DNA of 64,000 nucleotides from Nemertoderma westbladi. Its lineage: Eukaryota > Xenacoelomorpha > Nemertodermatida > Nemertodermatidae. The translations under genes and the position numbers were made by a program. The stretch covers positions 1 through 64,000 of the forward strand of contig JAUCBJ010008260.1 of assembly GCA_032718475.1 (NCBI GenBank). The letters are read 5' to 3'. Below, piece by piece: positions 32,809-44,200 of this stretch (position 1 is its first letter; each line of letters begins with the position of its first letter). Under the pieces are notes generated by a model, which saw only the letters and a list, made by a program, of their open reading frames with translations, ran no database searches and had not been told where the DNA came from.

Positions 32809-33775
32809 TTGTCGGCAAATATTTCGATAGAAATAATAATACTTACAGACATGGATACGATACGAAATCTGATTTATCAAAGGTATCGAATTTCGTATCG
32901 TATCATATAAATACTTTTAGTATCGTATAATACGAATATATAAATATTTTTCATATCGTATATTACTATTTTGTATTAATTTATCAATTTCAAGTTAGAG
33001 AACAAAATAAATAAAACATAGTTTTATTTTTGTATTAATAAGTTTGACTGTCGAACTACAACAGCCGGCAGTACAATAAATTGGCATAGTAACGGTAAGG
33101 CCAACTATGAGGCCCCGTTGCATAACGTCTTTATGGGTGTTGTAGCCAGTAGACACACTGGTATATAATATTACCGCATTATGGTTGCTTGGCAACGTCC
33201 AATCTTTAGTCTCCTATAATAAATTACTCATTAATTAGACCAACTACGGCATACAGGAGAAACACATTACATCGTAAAACAGTACCACATGTAAAGTGTC
33301 AGCATTCGGAATTAGGGCCCTCTGTTTTCTTATTGCACTCGCTACGCTCGCTCGTGAAATAAACTAACTCAGCGCGGACCCGTAGCGCTTCCAGGTGCTG
33401 CAAAACTCGCAATGCAACAACAAATAGTTATAATTTCACCAAAATTGACGGGATCTGCCCCAAAACTACTTATAATGAATTTAAAATAAACTAAGAAATT
33501 AAACAGCCTCACGCAATGCAATACTTATAATATTAAGGATTGTTTTGTTGGAAAATATTGTTATTATTAATTATAAATGCGCCGCTGCGAGATAATCTCC
33601 TTATAGATTCAAAGAGTTTCACAATATCATTGAATCGGCGAGATTTCGAAAAATGTAAACGTTTTAAGACGATGTGGATATTAACAGCGTCTTACATCTT
33701 AGGTCTTATAAGTCCTAAGTGGCGTCCCAGTCGGTTCGTAAGTCACATAAATAAATAAACCAATACAAAAAACGG
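32809..33775. other. Gene-free region downstream of NDUFV2
   Basis: AT-rich with ATACGAT-type simple repeats near 32.85-32.96 kb. No canonical AATAAA for NDUFV2 was found in the first few hundred bases. Confidence 0.4.
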
Positions 33776-34606
33776 CTACAGATCGGATCGAACCTTGAAA
33801 CCCGGGCCGCTAGGGGGCGTTGTTAGCGACGTGAGGCCCCCTGCCGGCTCGCACGCGAATCTACCGCTCCGGGGCCCCACCTTGGGGGTCCGTCCCGCGG
33901 CCAAGTCCTCTAGAATGTCGACGACATCCGATGGTTTAAGGTCCTCGTAGTAGTGGTCCCCGATCTGCATCATTGGGGCGTTGACGCAGGCCCCCAGACA
34001 CTCGGCCTCCGATAATGTAAACAACTTGTCGGTCGTAGTTTCCCCGACTTTTATTCCTAACTTAGTCTCAACCGCCTCGCGGATGCCATCCGAACCGCAC
34101 AACCAACACGGTGTTGTTGTACAAATTTGTATGTGGAATTTTCCCATCGGTTTTCTATTGAACATCGTGTAGAAGGTGGCCACTTCGTAAACCCGCATTT
34201 TCGGCATGTTAAGAACAGCGGCGACTTTATTCATTGCGGATATCGGCAACCATCCATGTTGCCGTTGGGCTAAATCGAGCAGCGGAATGACTGCTGCGTT
34301 GGTGTGTCCCTCCGGATAATTACCGATGATCGCTTTTATTCGGGTTTCGTTCTCGGTGGAGAACTCGAACGGAGTATCGGGGTTGTTGTCCGGGGTATCG
34401 GTGTGCGAAAATCCCCCACCAGAAGAGAACTTCCTCGGGAGGTGATTACATACGCCACCGGTACCGGTGCAGGTGGTACCGGTAGGTGGAGGGGAGAAAT
34501 AGGCGCAAATGTTGGCAGAACTTCCGCGAGAATTCAGGTTTCTTGTTAAGCCTATAGCATTACCGGTACCGAATCGATTTCTAAATAAAAGTCTCATTGA
34601 CGCCAT
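33776..34606 (-). CDS. NDUFV2: NDUFV2, complex I 24-kDa subunit (276 aa, single exon)
   Basis: This subunit of the mitochondrial NADH-dehydrogenase module carries the N1a [2Fe-2S] cluster beside the flavin subunit. The frame is intact. An Arg/Ser-rich presequence ([19 protein letters not shown]...) fits mitochondrial import. The thioredoxin-like core follows, with family stretches [33 protein letters not shown] and [17 protein letters not shown]. Four cluster ligands are visible: two Cys in [10 protein letters not shown] (the first and second C of the C-x4-C spacing) and two in CLGAC (C-x3-C). I start at ATG 34606; the frame is open a little further, but only through a TTG. The protein is somewhat longer than mammalian NDUFV2 (about 249 aa), mainly in the presequence and a Gly/Thr/Pro-rich linker. 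Absence of introns could mean an ancestral retrocopy that is now the working gene. Confidence 0.96.
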   Translation of the reverse strand: MASMRLLFRNRFGTGNAIGLTRNLNSRGSSANICAYFSPPPTGTTCTGTGGVCNHLPRKFSSGGGFSHTDTPDNNPDTPFEFSTENETRIKAIIGNYPEGHTNAAVIPLLDLAQRQHGWLPISAMNKVAAVLNMPKMRVYEVATFYTMFNRKPMGKFHIQICTTTPCWLCGSDGIREAVETKLGIKVGETTTDKLFTLSEAECLGACVNAPMMQIGDHYYEDLKPSDVVDILEDLAAGRTPKVGPRSGRFACEPAGGLTSLTTPPSGPGFKVRSDL

Positions 34607-34675
34607 TTCCAATGACAGAATGAGGGCGGACGGGAAAGTGTCGTTAGTTACGGTACGGTACCCTACAGAGTTCAG

Positions 34676-35215
34676 GAGTTCTAGTACTCAATTGTTACAA
34701 TGTCTAATGATTGGTGCAATATATTAGATAAACGACAGAGCATTAACACAATTTATATTGACTTCGCGAAAGCCTTCGATTCTGTTGTACATAAGAAATT
34801 ACTTGCCAAACTATCTGCCTATGGTATATCTGGAGATTTGCTACTACAGTACTATGGCTAACTGCATTTGTATCGGATTGTAGCCAACGTGTTGTGGTTG
34901 GGAATAGTTTTTCCGATGTATTTTATCTGGTACCCCTCAAGGTAGCGTGCTTGGTCCAATTTTGTTTGTCCTCTTTATAAATGGCCTACCGGATGTAATT
35001 AATGATATTGTATCTTGCAAATTGTTTGCCGACGATGTTAAGCTGTACGCACGTTCCTCAGATCGACTTTTACTCGCGGAATCGTTATCAGCTTTGGAAA
35101 AGTGGGCTGATGTATGGCAACTTAAAATTGCAGGTCAGAAATGTAGCGTGCTTTGCATCGGTTCGGCAGATAGCAACGATACACAGTACATGTTAGGCGG
35201 TAAATATTTAAAAGT
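34676..35215 (+). pseudogene. LINE-B reverse transcriptase, left part
   Basis: A broken frame reads NDWCNILDKRQSIN, TIYIDFAKAFDSVVHKKLL, then after frameshifts PQGSVLGP-LFVLFINGLPD and CKLFADDVKLYARSS. The DFAKAFD, PQGS and FADD boxes are reverse transcriptase catalytic blocks of a CR1/Jockey-type non-LTR element. The copy is 5'-truncated only about 70 bp upstream of the NDUFV2 start. It is interrupted by a MITE at 35216. Confidence 0.85.
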
Positions 35216-35448
35216 GGTTATCGTTCATATGCGTACCTCTGGCAAAAGAAGCAGGTTACAGTGGTGGTGTTTTCTAACCAAAACAATAAACTAATCTCCA
35301 TTACTTAATTAACGGAAAGGAGCAGGTTACAGTGGTGCGCTTTTCTAACCAAAACAATAAACAATATCTCAATAACATAGGGTATTTCATACTTATAGTC
35401 TTATTTTTGCAATACGAAAATACCAGAGGTACGCATATGAACTATAAC
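35216..35448. mobile_element. 233-bp MITE with 26-bp inverted ends and 9-bp target duplication
   Basis: The termini share GTTCATATGCGTACCTCTGG, preceded by GTTATC or GTTATA. Flanking 9-bp duplications TTTAAAAGT lie at 35207-35215 and 35449-35457. The LINE-B frame reads through when the insert is removed, which proves insertion. The interior holds two direct module R monomers (35246-35291 and 35314-35362). Duplication length plus non-autonomy would fit an 8-9-bp-TSD superfamily (MULE-like), but there is no transposase to confirm it. Confidence 0.85.
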
Positions 35449-35457
35449 TTTAAAAGT

Positions 35458-36590
35458 TGATACTTCCTGTAGAGACCTTGGCATTACAGTGTGCAGTACT
35501 CAAAATTTTGACGTTTATTGTCGCGAACAAGCTGCCAAAGCATTAAAAATGACAAATTTGATTTTTAAATGTTTCCAAACAAACAATCGTACTGCCTTAA
35601 TTACTGCTTTTAAATCTTATGTACGTCCACTTTTAAAATATTGTACGCCCATATGGTCTCCATTTCATTTAGGTAGTATAGACTTACTTGAGAGGGTCCA
35701 GAGATATTTTTCACGTCGCCTTTTTAAACGTTGTGATTTGGATTGTACAGTAAGCTATCTAGATCGAATTAAACTTTTACATCTTCAACCACTGGAAGTG
35801 CGCCGTATTATTTTTGACCTAAAGATGACTTTCGCTATTTTTAACAATGAAGTCGACCTAAACTTCTCTGACTTTTTTGCCCTAGCTCCCAGGAGGAAAT
35901 GGTCGTAAGAGGAAATGGTCGTAAACTGTTTCATCATCAATCTCGCCTTCAAATTTGCAAAAATATTTTCTCCCACAGAGTGGTGCCCATTTCGCTTCCA
36001 GCTGAAGTTGTAACTTCAACTAAGAAATCATTATTTTCGCGCAAGATTAAAGAAATTGACCTTCTTTCTTTTTGTAATTTTAATCGCAATATGATAGAGT
36101 GATATTTTTATTTCCGTGTACTACAACTGTATATTTATTTTTATCTTTTGTAATATATGTAAATATTTATACTGTATATTTTTATCTACGCTATCGTTAG
36201 ATTCGATCTGATATTTTTATTTCCGTGTTCTACTGTATGTTTTTTCTTCAGCACTACACTGTCGACTGTTCTTTACTTTATTATTTAAATTAACCATTCA
36301 ATACGTTATTTTTATTTTCCTGCTTTCTGTAGGCCTATGTTTTTATCAGCCCTCTGTATACTATTGATTTTTAAATTACCATTGGATATACTGTATATTT
36401 TAATTAGATGCATTGGTCACTTTCTTTCAGATAATTCCGTTTGGTGTCTGTTTTTATTTTCTTCTGTGTCCGCTTAGCAACTGTGAGTGTACCTGGTTTT
36501 TACCGTAAGTGTACCTAGTTGTTTTTCTCCGGTGACAATTTTATTTCATTTTATAATATTTCACTGTGTTAATAATAATAATAATAATAA
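35458..36590 (+). pseudogene. LINE-B reverse transcriptase C-terminus and 3' tail
   Basis: After the MITE the frame resumes: SCRDLGI, FKSYVRPLLKYCTPIWSPFHLGSIDLLERVQRYFSRRL, LDRIKLLHLQPLEVRRIIFDLKM, then after a frameshift NGRKLFHHQSRLQICKNIFSHRVVPI and VTSTKKSLFSRKIKEIDLL. This is the standard C-terminus of CR1/Jockey-like elements. A 3' UTR follows and an AAT microsatellite (about 36571-36592) probably marks the end. It is inactive because of the frameshifts and 5' truncation. Confidence 0.85.
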
Positions 36591-36592
36591 GA

Positions 36593-39500
36593 ATAGTTAG
36601 GTTGATGGAGGAAGTGAGTAGTACAGCGGTACTGCTGCAGTGCTGTACAGCAGCTCTTACTGCAGCACTTCTATTACATTCTACTGTATTTCTGTAGCGC
36701 CGATGGCGCAACAAAGCGCAAATAATTTTGCTAATTTATTTCGTATTTCTAAAGCTATACTGGTTGTCAAAGCCGCTGATCACGATACAACTCGTTAAAA
36801 ATCATTCATGGTAACGCAACTATCATTTTGTCTGGTGGGATGAAAAAAACAAAGGATAAAATTTCAAACGGCAAAAGATCATGGTCACGTAAAATAGCCC
36901 AATATTGGACATTTGGATTAGTACTGCATCTGTTATGTATTGCGTGGTCAAATTGTGGCTGCCTTGCAGTCGTTTTTCTATGTAGATTAAATTGAATAAT
37001 TTTTCAACTATTTAAAAAAATGTTTTTTTTTTAAGAATGTGAGGTATTTACGAAGTTACAACAGTTTGAAACATGTGATTGATTTGTGGCTCGAATTGAT
37101 GTGGCTCCCAATTCTTATATTTTCTAAGTGCAGTTTAAGTCTAAAATACAAGATAATGTTAAACCTATTTCTCGCAGAAAATTTGCTTGAATAATTAATT
37201 TGTTTGAAAAAGTGACAATTTTGAGGTTTCCTGTATCCCTGAGCACAATATGTGGCTCCAAATCTATGAATAGCTCTATAGTACCACTCGTATTTCAATT
37301 ACATGTAATTTGTTAAAAAATTTGCAATTTTGTTATCACTATTTAATAATAATTTAGATATTTTCATTATAAGTGATTTAATTGCGGTGGCTTTGACAGT
37401 TACTTTGTTTCGACGTTGGGCCCTACTTCATTTTCTTAGATAAGAATTTATAATTTTCTTCCTTTTTTCAAAGTTTATAAACATTATACAGTACAACTTA
37501 ACTGGACGCTCAATACTAATTTGTTGAACTACAGTGTGTATAACTAACTTATTCCCTCGAACAGTGACTTCTTTGTGGCTCTCCTTCCTTCATATTCTTG
37601 TTAACTTTCAATGAAATTCGTGATTTATCCCAAAAAAAAAAAACTTTTGGCGATGAACCCATCAATTTGCCATCCTTATAATCAATGGTCACAAAAGCGG
37701 GAAATTCAAACCTATAAACATTTCATAAGTATATACAGTACTATCAAAACCCCCCAAAGGTCACTTAATTAAAAATATTGTTATCTTCATTTCTATTTGT
37801 AAGTGTGCGTATAATTAAATTAAACTTCTTTGTAAATCATTTTATAAGATTTTTTGTAGTTTATAGATTAAAATTTCAAAGTTTAAATACATATCGAAGC
37901 CGTCTGATCGTCACTTTTAATAAAAAATATTGTTTATTTTTTTCAAAATAAACACAGGAACAATTTTGCAACCTTTTGAGCGCACCCATTAAAGTTGTTT
38001 CAATTTTTCATATAAAACTTCAAAAACTTACCTGCCTATTGAACCTCCAAATCATCACATTTAATTAAAAATTTCGTTTTTTATCTTTTGGAAAATGTTG
38101 AAAGAACTATTTTTCTTTAATTCTTGTTCACCCACGAGTTTTTTTTGCAATTTATAGTCTAAAGTTTCGAAAGTTTAAGTTCATATTGAAACTGCCAAAT
38201 CGTCACAATTAATGAAAAATACTTTTTTTATCTTTTGTAATATGTTAAAAAACAATTTTGACAATGTTTTGGCGCACTTTGACGTATTATTTTTATTTTT
38301 TATTATTTATTAAGAATACCAGTTTGGTTTTATATATTTTTTTATATCAAAAAGAAACCACAAATACGTCCCATTTTCATTTAAAAGTGGATCACATTTA
38401 TATGCCACGAGAATGAACCCATTTAATGTTGCGGATTGACGTCGAGCGTGACGTGAGCATATTATATGTTGCATAAACTCTTTTATTTATATACGTGGCA
38501 AGACCCTCACCCCACCCAGTTCTTCCCTCCAGCCCCCTGGAGGCTCAACATATAACGAGAATGAACGGTATTTAATGTGCCCAAATACAGGAGTTTTATT
38601 TCCCTCCCAGAGAGTGACAGAGTCTGGGAGACGAATAAGTGGTTGGAGCTAACTTTACCTATTGAGCCACTTCTATACCACATTTTTCAAAAATTTATTT
38701 TCTAAATTGGTAAAATTAAATTGTCTTAGTAAACCGTGAAAATTGCAGGTCATAAAATGAAAAATTGTTCTTTCTATAAAGGTTTAAACAAAAAAGTGGA
38801 TTTTTTGGTACTTTTCAAATGTCCAATTTTATTTGACCATGATCAAAAATCGAATTTGTTTGGATAATACGATATTTTTTGAGTGTCATATTCGTGAATC
38901 AGCATCCCAGACAACCTGTACTTTCATAAAATCGGGTTGATTTGACGGTAATGGTTTTTGATTATCAAAATTACGTCCTACTTGTATTTTTCGTGCCGCA
39001 CATTGGGGAAAAATAAGATTTAAGAAAATACGGTAGTAAGCTTGTGGTGACAAATACTTGGCAAACAAATTGGAATGTTAATTATAGTTTATCGCAGGTA
39101 GGAGATATTTGAAAAATAAATAAATGGCAATATTTTAGGCATCTTTATTTAGTCAATGAAGTAAAAAACTGATAAAGAAATTACAAAAACAAAACTCACA
39201 ATCCCCAATACCAGAAGAAATTACGAATATTATCCACACCTGTGTGAGAAATTCTAACAATTGGTTTTAATTATTTTTATGATTAATTATTAAAAGTTAA
39301 TTAGAAACAGAATAAAGCACAATAGAGCTATATACCGGCACAACTCGATAACTTCGAATTAGAAAATGGCCAATATTGTTGCACAAAAAGTTGGATTTAC
39401 TGAATGATCAATAATTAATATGTAGAATAATAACTATTTATTACATTTAAAATAAATAAAGAATTATTTCCCGCAGACACCGATGTATAATGTACCGAGG

Positions 39501-41065
39501 GAGCGAGGTCATATCAATGGAAGAAATGAAATAAAGCCATTTATTTTTCATATAATACAATACGTAATTTGTAGTCTTAAAATTGCCTTTCTTCCTATAT
39601 CCCTGATAACTTTATACATATAACGGTACCAGAACTCATTAGGTACAGGTACCGTTACTAACTACACCTGTACTACTGTGCTGCAATGTACCGGTATTAT
39701 TAACACCGGTTGTTAACCAAGTGCTGATTGTTATCTGCAGTATAAACTGCAAGGTTACTGACCACTGAATACAGAATACTTGCTGCATAGCGCTGCGGTC
39801 ACTTTATCTACAATTTTACTCAATACCTTACTTTTTATCTACTTTATCTCCAGGACTATAAAGTAAGAGTAATTAACCTGTATTTCTATTGGGCTCTTTG
39901 TCTCCCACTGGAAGTTATTCAGCAATTTTAAATTCAGAAACTTCACCTAAAAAGCGACAAGGTCAGGATAGGAAAGCAATTTTAAGAATCAATTGAATGC
40001 TGATGACAGAAAAAGCAAAAAACATTGACATTGCGAACTGCCAATTCTATAATATTATAAGCCATTAAAAACATGAGCTGTGAATTAATTAATATTATTT
40101 AGAAAGAAGCAACAATAATTACTATACGGCGGTCTCTTCTTGAGTGTAAGCAACTTTAAATTGGTACAATACCAGGTATTCGGATTAAAATAGGAATTAA
40201 AACAACAAATATCGTAAAGAATTAGCTTCTTTTGATGTAAATATTGTTTAATCTTCTTTTAGAAAAAAAAATGAATATTGCACATTTAATAAATGGCACA
40301 ATCTATGATTCATGTAAATAGAAATAGGTTGTGTGTGGCAGAGATAACTTTAATTTGTTTAAAAAAAAACATGTAATGATACGCAAAATTTCAATTCCGT
40401 TAAAACAATATTATTAAATCTCGCTTAAAAACACAACAATTAAATAAATATATAATTTTAAATGGGCAAATAAATATATAATAATAATAATATTCTATAA
40501 ATATACTGTACAATAGCTGGGATAATTGAATTGTTTAAAATATACATGATAAAGTAACTTATTTATACAGAAGTACTGTAAGTACGGACCGTAGGTATGT
40601 ATTATTATATATTGTGAATTATATTTCTGTAATTTTATATTTTATGTGGCTGACTATTTATTTAGGATGAACAAAAAAAGATTTATTTACCTAATCTGTC
40701 ATTGTGTTATATAAACTAATCGTTTTTTTTTATTCATTGTTACTGTCATTTAAACAAACAACCACGTTATAAAATATATAAAAGGCACAGATTTTAAAAA
40801 TTGAAATTACTTAATATTTATCATTATCAATAAAATAATATTAAATAAAATTAGTAAATAAAATTAAATATTATAAATCCTGAATTAATATTACGTTTCT
40901 AGAGTCTAAATGGCCTCTGATCGGGTTTTCTACAGTTTCGCCACTTTAGAAATGAATCCAATTCAACCTCATAACCGAACATAACGTAATTAGGTGTAAA
41001 ATCGTATCAAACACACTACCGGAAGTGCACCAACCGGAAGTGCTATATAACAATAGATAGGTAGA
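36593..41065. other. Gene-free AT-rich region
   Basis: No gene, RNA or intact transposon was recognised over about 4.5 kb. The only structure seen is a diverged tandem repeat around 37.7-38.3 kb and a few TACCGGTA stretches near 39.64-39.70 kb. Confidence 0.5.
37740..38290 (+). repeat. Diverged tandem repeat of about 145 bp, about four units
   Basis: Blocks such as AAAATTTCAAAGTTTAAATA..., ...TCGTCACAATTAATGAAAAATA and TTTTTATCTTTTG recur at roughly 37760, 37900, 38050 and 38200 with considerable divergence. Confidence 0.55.
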
Positions 41066-41071
41066 TTTATT
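41066..41071 (-). terminator. Candidate PALS1 polyadenylation signal
   Basis: AATAAA on the minus strand about 38 bp beyond the PALS1 stop codon. Confidence 0.5.
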
Positions 41072-41108
41072 CGGCAGTGATTCATTCGATTTAATCCCAA
41101 GTTAGGCC

Positions 41109-41288
41109 TCAGGAATGTAACCAGTACGTCGGTACCCATTGGGGTTTGGTTTCTAGTTTTTGCACCGCCGATATCAGCTGTTTCAGACAGACATTGGTAT
41201 CACTGTGTCTCAGTACTAAGTCGAACATGTGGCCGTACTTTTCTTCCAACTCGTTCGCCGTCGCTATTATATGTCTAATATTCTCATC
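41109..41288 (-). CDS. PALS1: PALS1 last exon (end of GK domain)
   Basis: Encodes [30 protein letters not shown]... to [15 protein letters not shown] and the stop (visible residues 784-842). It aligns with the GHYFDTAIVNSDL and EPQWVPSTWLR end of vertebrate PALS1. The acceptor is TGTTCCAG. Confidence 0.93.
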   Translation of the reverse strand, partial: DENIRHIIATANELEEKYGHMFDLVLRHSDTNVCLKQLISAVQKLETKPQWVPTYWLHS

Positions 41289-44200
41289 CTGGAACACAAA
41301 ATAAGTTAAATACTTTCTATAAATATTTTCACATCCACAGATTGAGTAAATAAATATAATTATAATGTAAAGTTTAAAGACGAATTTGGGATGGGGATGG
41401 GACAACCCTTTTGTTTTATTTGTTTTAAGTTATTACTAACAAACTCAATTTACTTCAAAGTCTTATAATATAGCACTTTATATGATTACAGTGAGAGTTT
41501 TGAGCAAAGTGCTATAGCGACAATTGTATGACATGATTACTGAAATCCTATCAAATGATCCATTAATATATTCATTAATGATACATATAACATAATATAA
41601 TGAATAAAGAACGTGTTAGAATGGATTATAACTTTATCAACTACAATTTTGTAGTTGGTAATTGTAAAAGTTTATGCGTCCTTCAATGCACATTTAAATT
41701 GCCTCCAAGCTCTGTCCCCTACTCTGGCCGCGTTATCCATTGGAAAACTCATAAACCAATGTATTTTTCATTTTCTAAATTCTGAATTTCTTTGTCAATC
41801 GTGGATTCTACAAATGGCAACTGCTGATTGGTTGTTGATCAGCAACGAGTATAAGGGCCTGAGATAGTCACATTGCACAGTAGCAGGCTTCTGCTGTATT
41901 GTAATTTATGTAATTATTGTTTGTGGTATCCTAAATATATCAAGATATTTGGAGGCATACTAATATTGGATAACCTCGAATTGTTTGTTCTTCACAGTGA
42001 ATTCTAGTCGATTGAGTTCAAACCTTCTGTTTCAATGCATTGGTGTGGAGTGGATGTGCTATATACTGTAGGCCTATTATTTTGTAGCCCCAACTGGTAG
42101 AAATTCATATAAACGTTATTCCTGAACAAATTACCCAAAGTCAGCAGTTTGTGTCCAACAGTGTATTTGTATTGCAGCCAGAGTTTATATTCCATGTCCC
42201 TAAAGGACATGACCGCTGTGATCTCTCTTAGCATAATGTTGCGATTGCCATAAGACAAACCTGTTTGATATCTTGAGCACGACACCCTGAACGGAGCTGT
42301 TAGTGCATTCCCTGTAAGCTCGTATTATTGTCAGGAATAATATTATTGCGAGAATTACTACTACTAGGTCGAGCGAACTCGGACAGTGGAAATGAGATCC
42401 TTCCAGGCTTCCCGATTCTCCATAGTTGTCGCAATTTCGTTTCTCCCAAGTTCAGTATCCCTTTCAAGTTGATCTATATATGTTATGGCAGGTCGTCCAC
42501 GACTACGCTTTCCATGAGTTGGTTGCCAGAGAAGTAGATCTGGTATTACCTCGTCTTTACTTCGCCAGCAGTGCCAACTGAATCTTAATCTGCGTTCACG
42601 GAGGGTGGTTGATACAGGTGGTATTGTACCATAAAGCTCGGCGTTTGTCATGTGTTGTCTCCAGCTGATGTTTAGGGCTGCCTGTAGTCTTGTAGTCTTG
42701 TGTAGCAACCATCAATTCGTTGTTCAAGTGATTTAGTCAGTGTCCAGGTCTCACCCCCGTATAAAAATACACTTTCCACTGTGGCTCGAAAGAACTTAGT
42801 CTTCAGGTGCCTGGAGAGATCTGATTTCCAGATGGTATCCATTTTTGATAGAGCTACCCAAGCCTTTGCTTTCCTAACTTCTATGTCCTTTTTGCTACTC
42901 TCTATCCATGATCCAAGGTACTGGAAGTCATCGACCTTCCTTAGTTGATTATTATCAATGGTTGTCAAGTTTCCATCAACATTAAAGGTCATGAATTCGG
43001 TCTTGGTAGCATTTATATACAATCCAACCTCCTTAGCAGCCCTCTCCACTTTATTTAGTAGAAGCTGTGCATCTGCTAGCGTATTAGAGAGCAGGGCGAT
43101 GTCATCCGCAAAGTCGGTGTCTGTGACTGTAGTTGCCGGATATCTACTACTTCTGCGTTCTTGAAGTGTGAATTCCAGATCTTCACCCTTTGTGGCCGTC
43201 CTCATTGCGTAATCCAGCACAATTACAAATAGTAATGGTGCTAATGTGTCACCTTGCAGTACGCCAGCCGGGATTGAGAAAAACTGCGCTTCTGTGTCAC
43301 AATATAACAATCCAATGCCAGCAACAATTACTTCTGGTATTCCATAAGCTCTTAGGATTTCAAGCATTTTACCTCTATGGATGGAGTCGAATGCCTTCTT
43401 GAAGTCCACAAAAGTCATGACTGCGGGGACATTGTTTGACTTAATTCCTTCAATCAGTCTCCGTAGTGCAAGTATCTGAGCTATTGTTGATCTACTTGGT
43501 CGAAATCCGTTTTGGCTCTTACGCAGTAGTTTCTCTATGTGAGGCCTAATCTATACCTATAAAAATCAAATTCTGTCTGTCTCTCTCTCTCTCTCTCTGT
43601 GTTCGAACTCCTCCAAAACGGGCAGAGGGATTGCGCTGGAACTTGGCATGTGTGTATAACATTAACCAGCGGTCGTCATAGGCCACTTTTCGAAAAGTTT
43701 AATTCACGTTCGGTACCGGTACTGGGTACCGGTACGTCAGTAGGCCTATACCGTTACCAGTACGTCAGTAGGCCTATGCCGGTAGCGGGAAATACCGGGT
43801 AACATGCCTCGGGTATAGCCTGCTAGTATGATATAAACACTAAACATATATGTAGTACTGTACTGTGTGGCTAAGTTAATATGATATAAACATTAAACAT
43901 ACAGTACTGTGTAGATTAGACCTGGCTAGTCCTATATAAAATCATTTTATTGTATATTTTGGCAGCTACCACAAGCAGACAGATCCCACTTCGACTGAAA
44001 TTAATCGACTGAAAACCCTGGGACCTATTGTATAGACTACCTTTGGGTCATTCGCCGCGCGAGTTTGATTTATATTTTGAAAAAAACTGGTAAATTTTAC
44101 TAAGAATTCCAATGTTACACAAATTGTTTGTTAGTAAAATTGTGAACTTACCCCCATGGCTTCACCCGCTCGAGCTCGTAACAACTTCAACTCAGTGAAA

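Noticed and set aside
34607-34612. NDUFV2 start two codons further upstream
   Set aside because: It would need a TTG start. ATG at 34606 gives a normal presequence.
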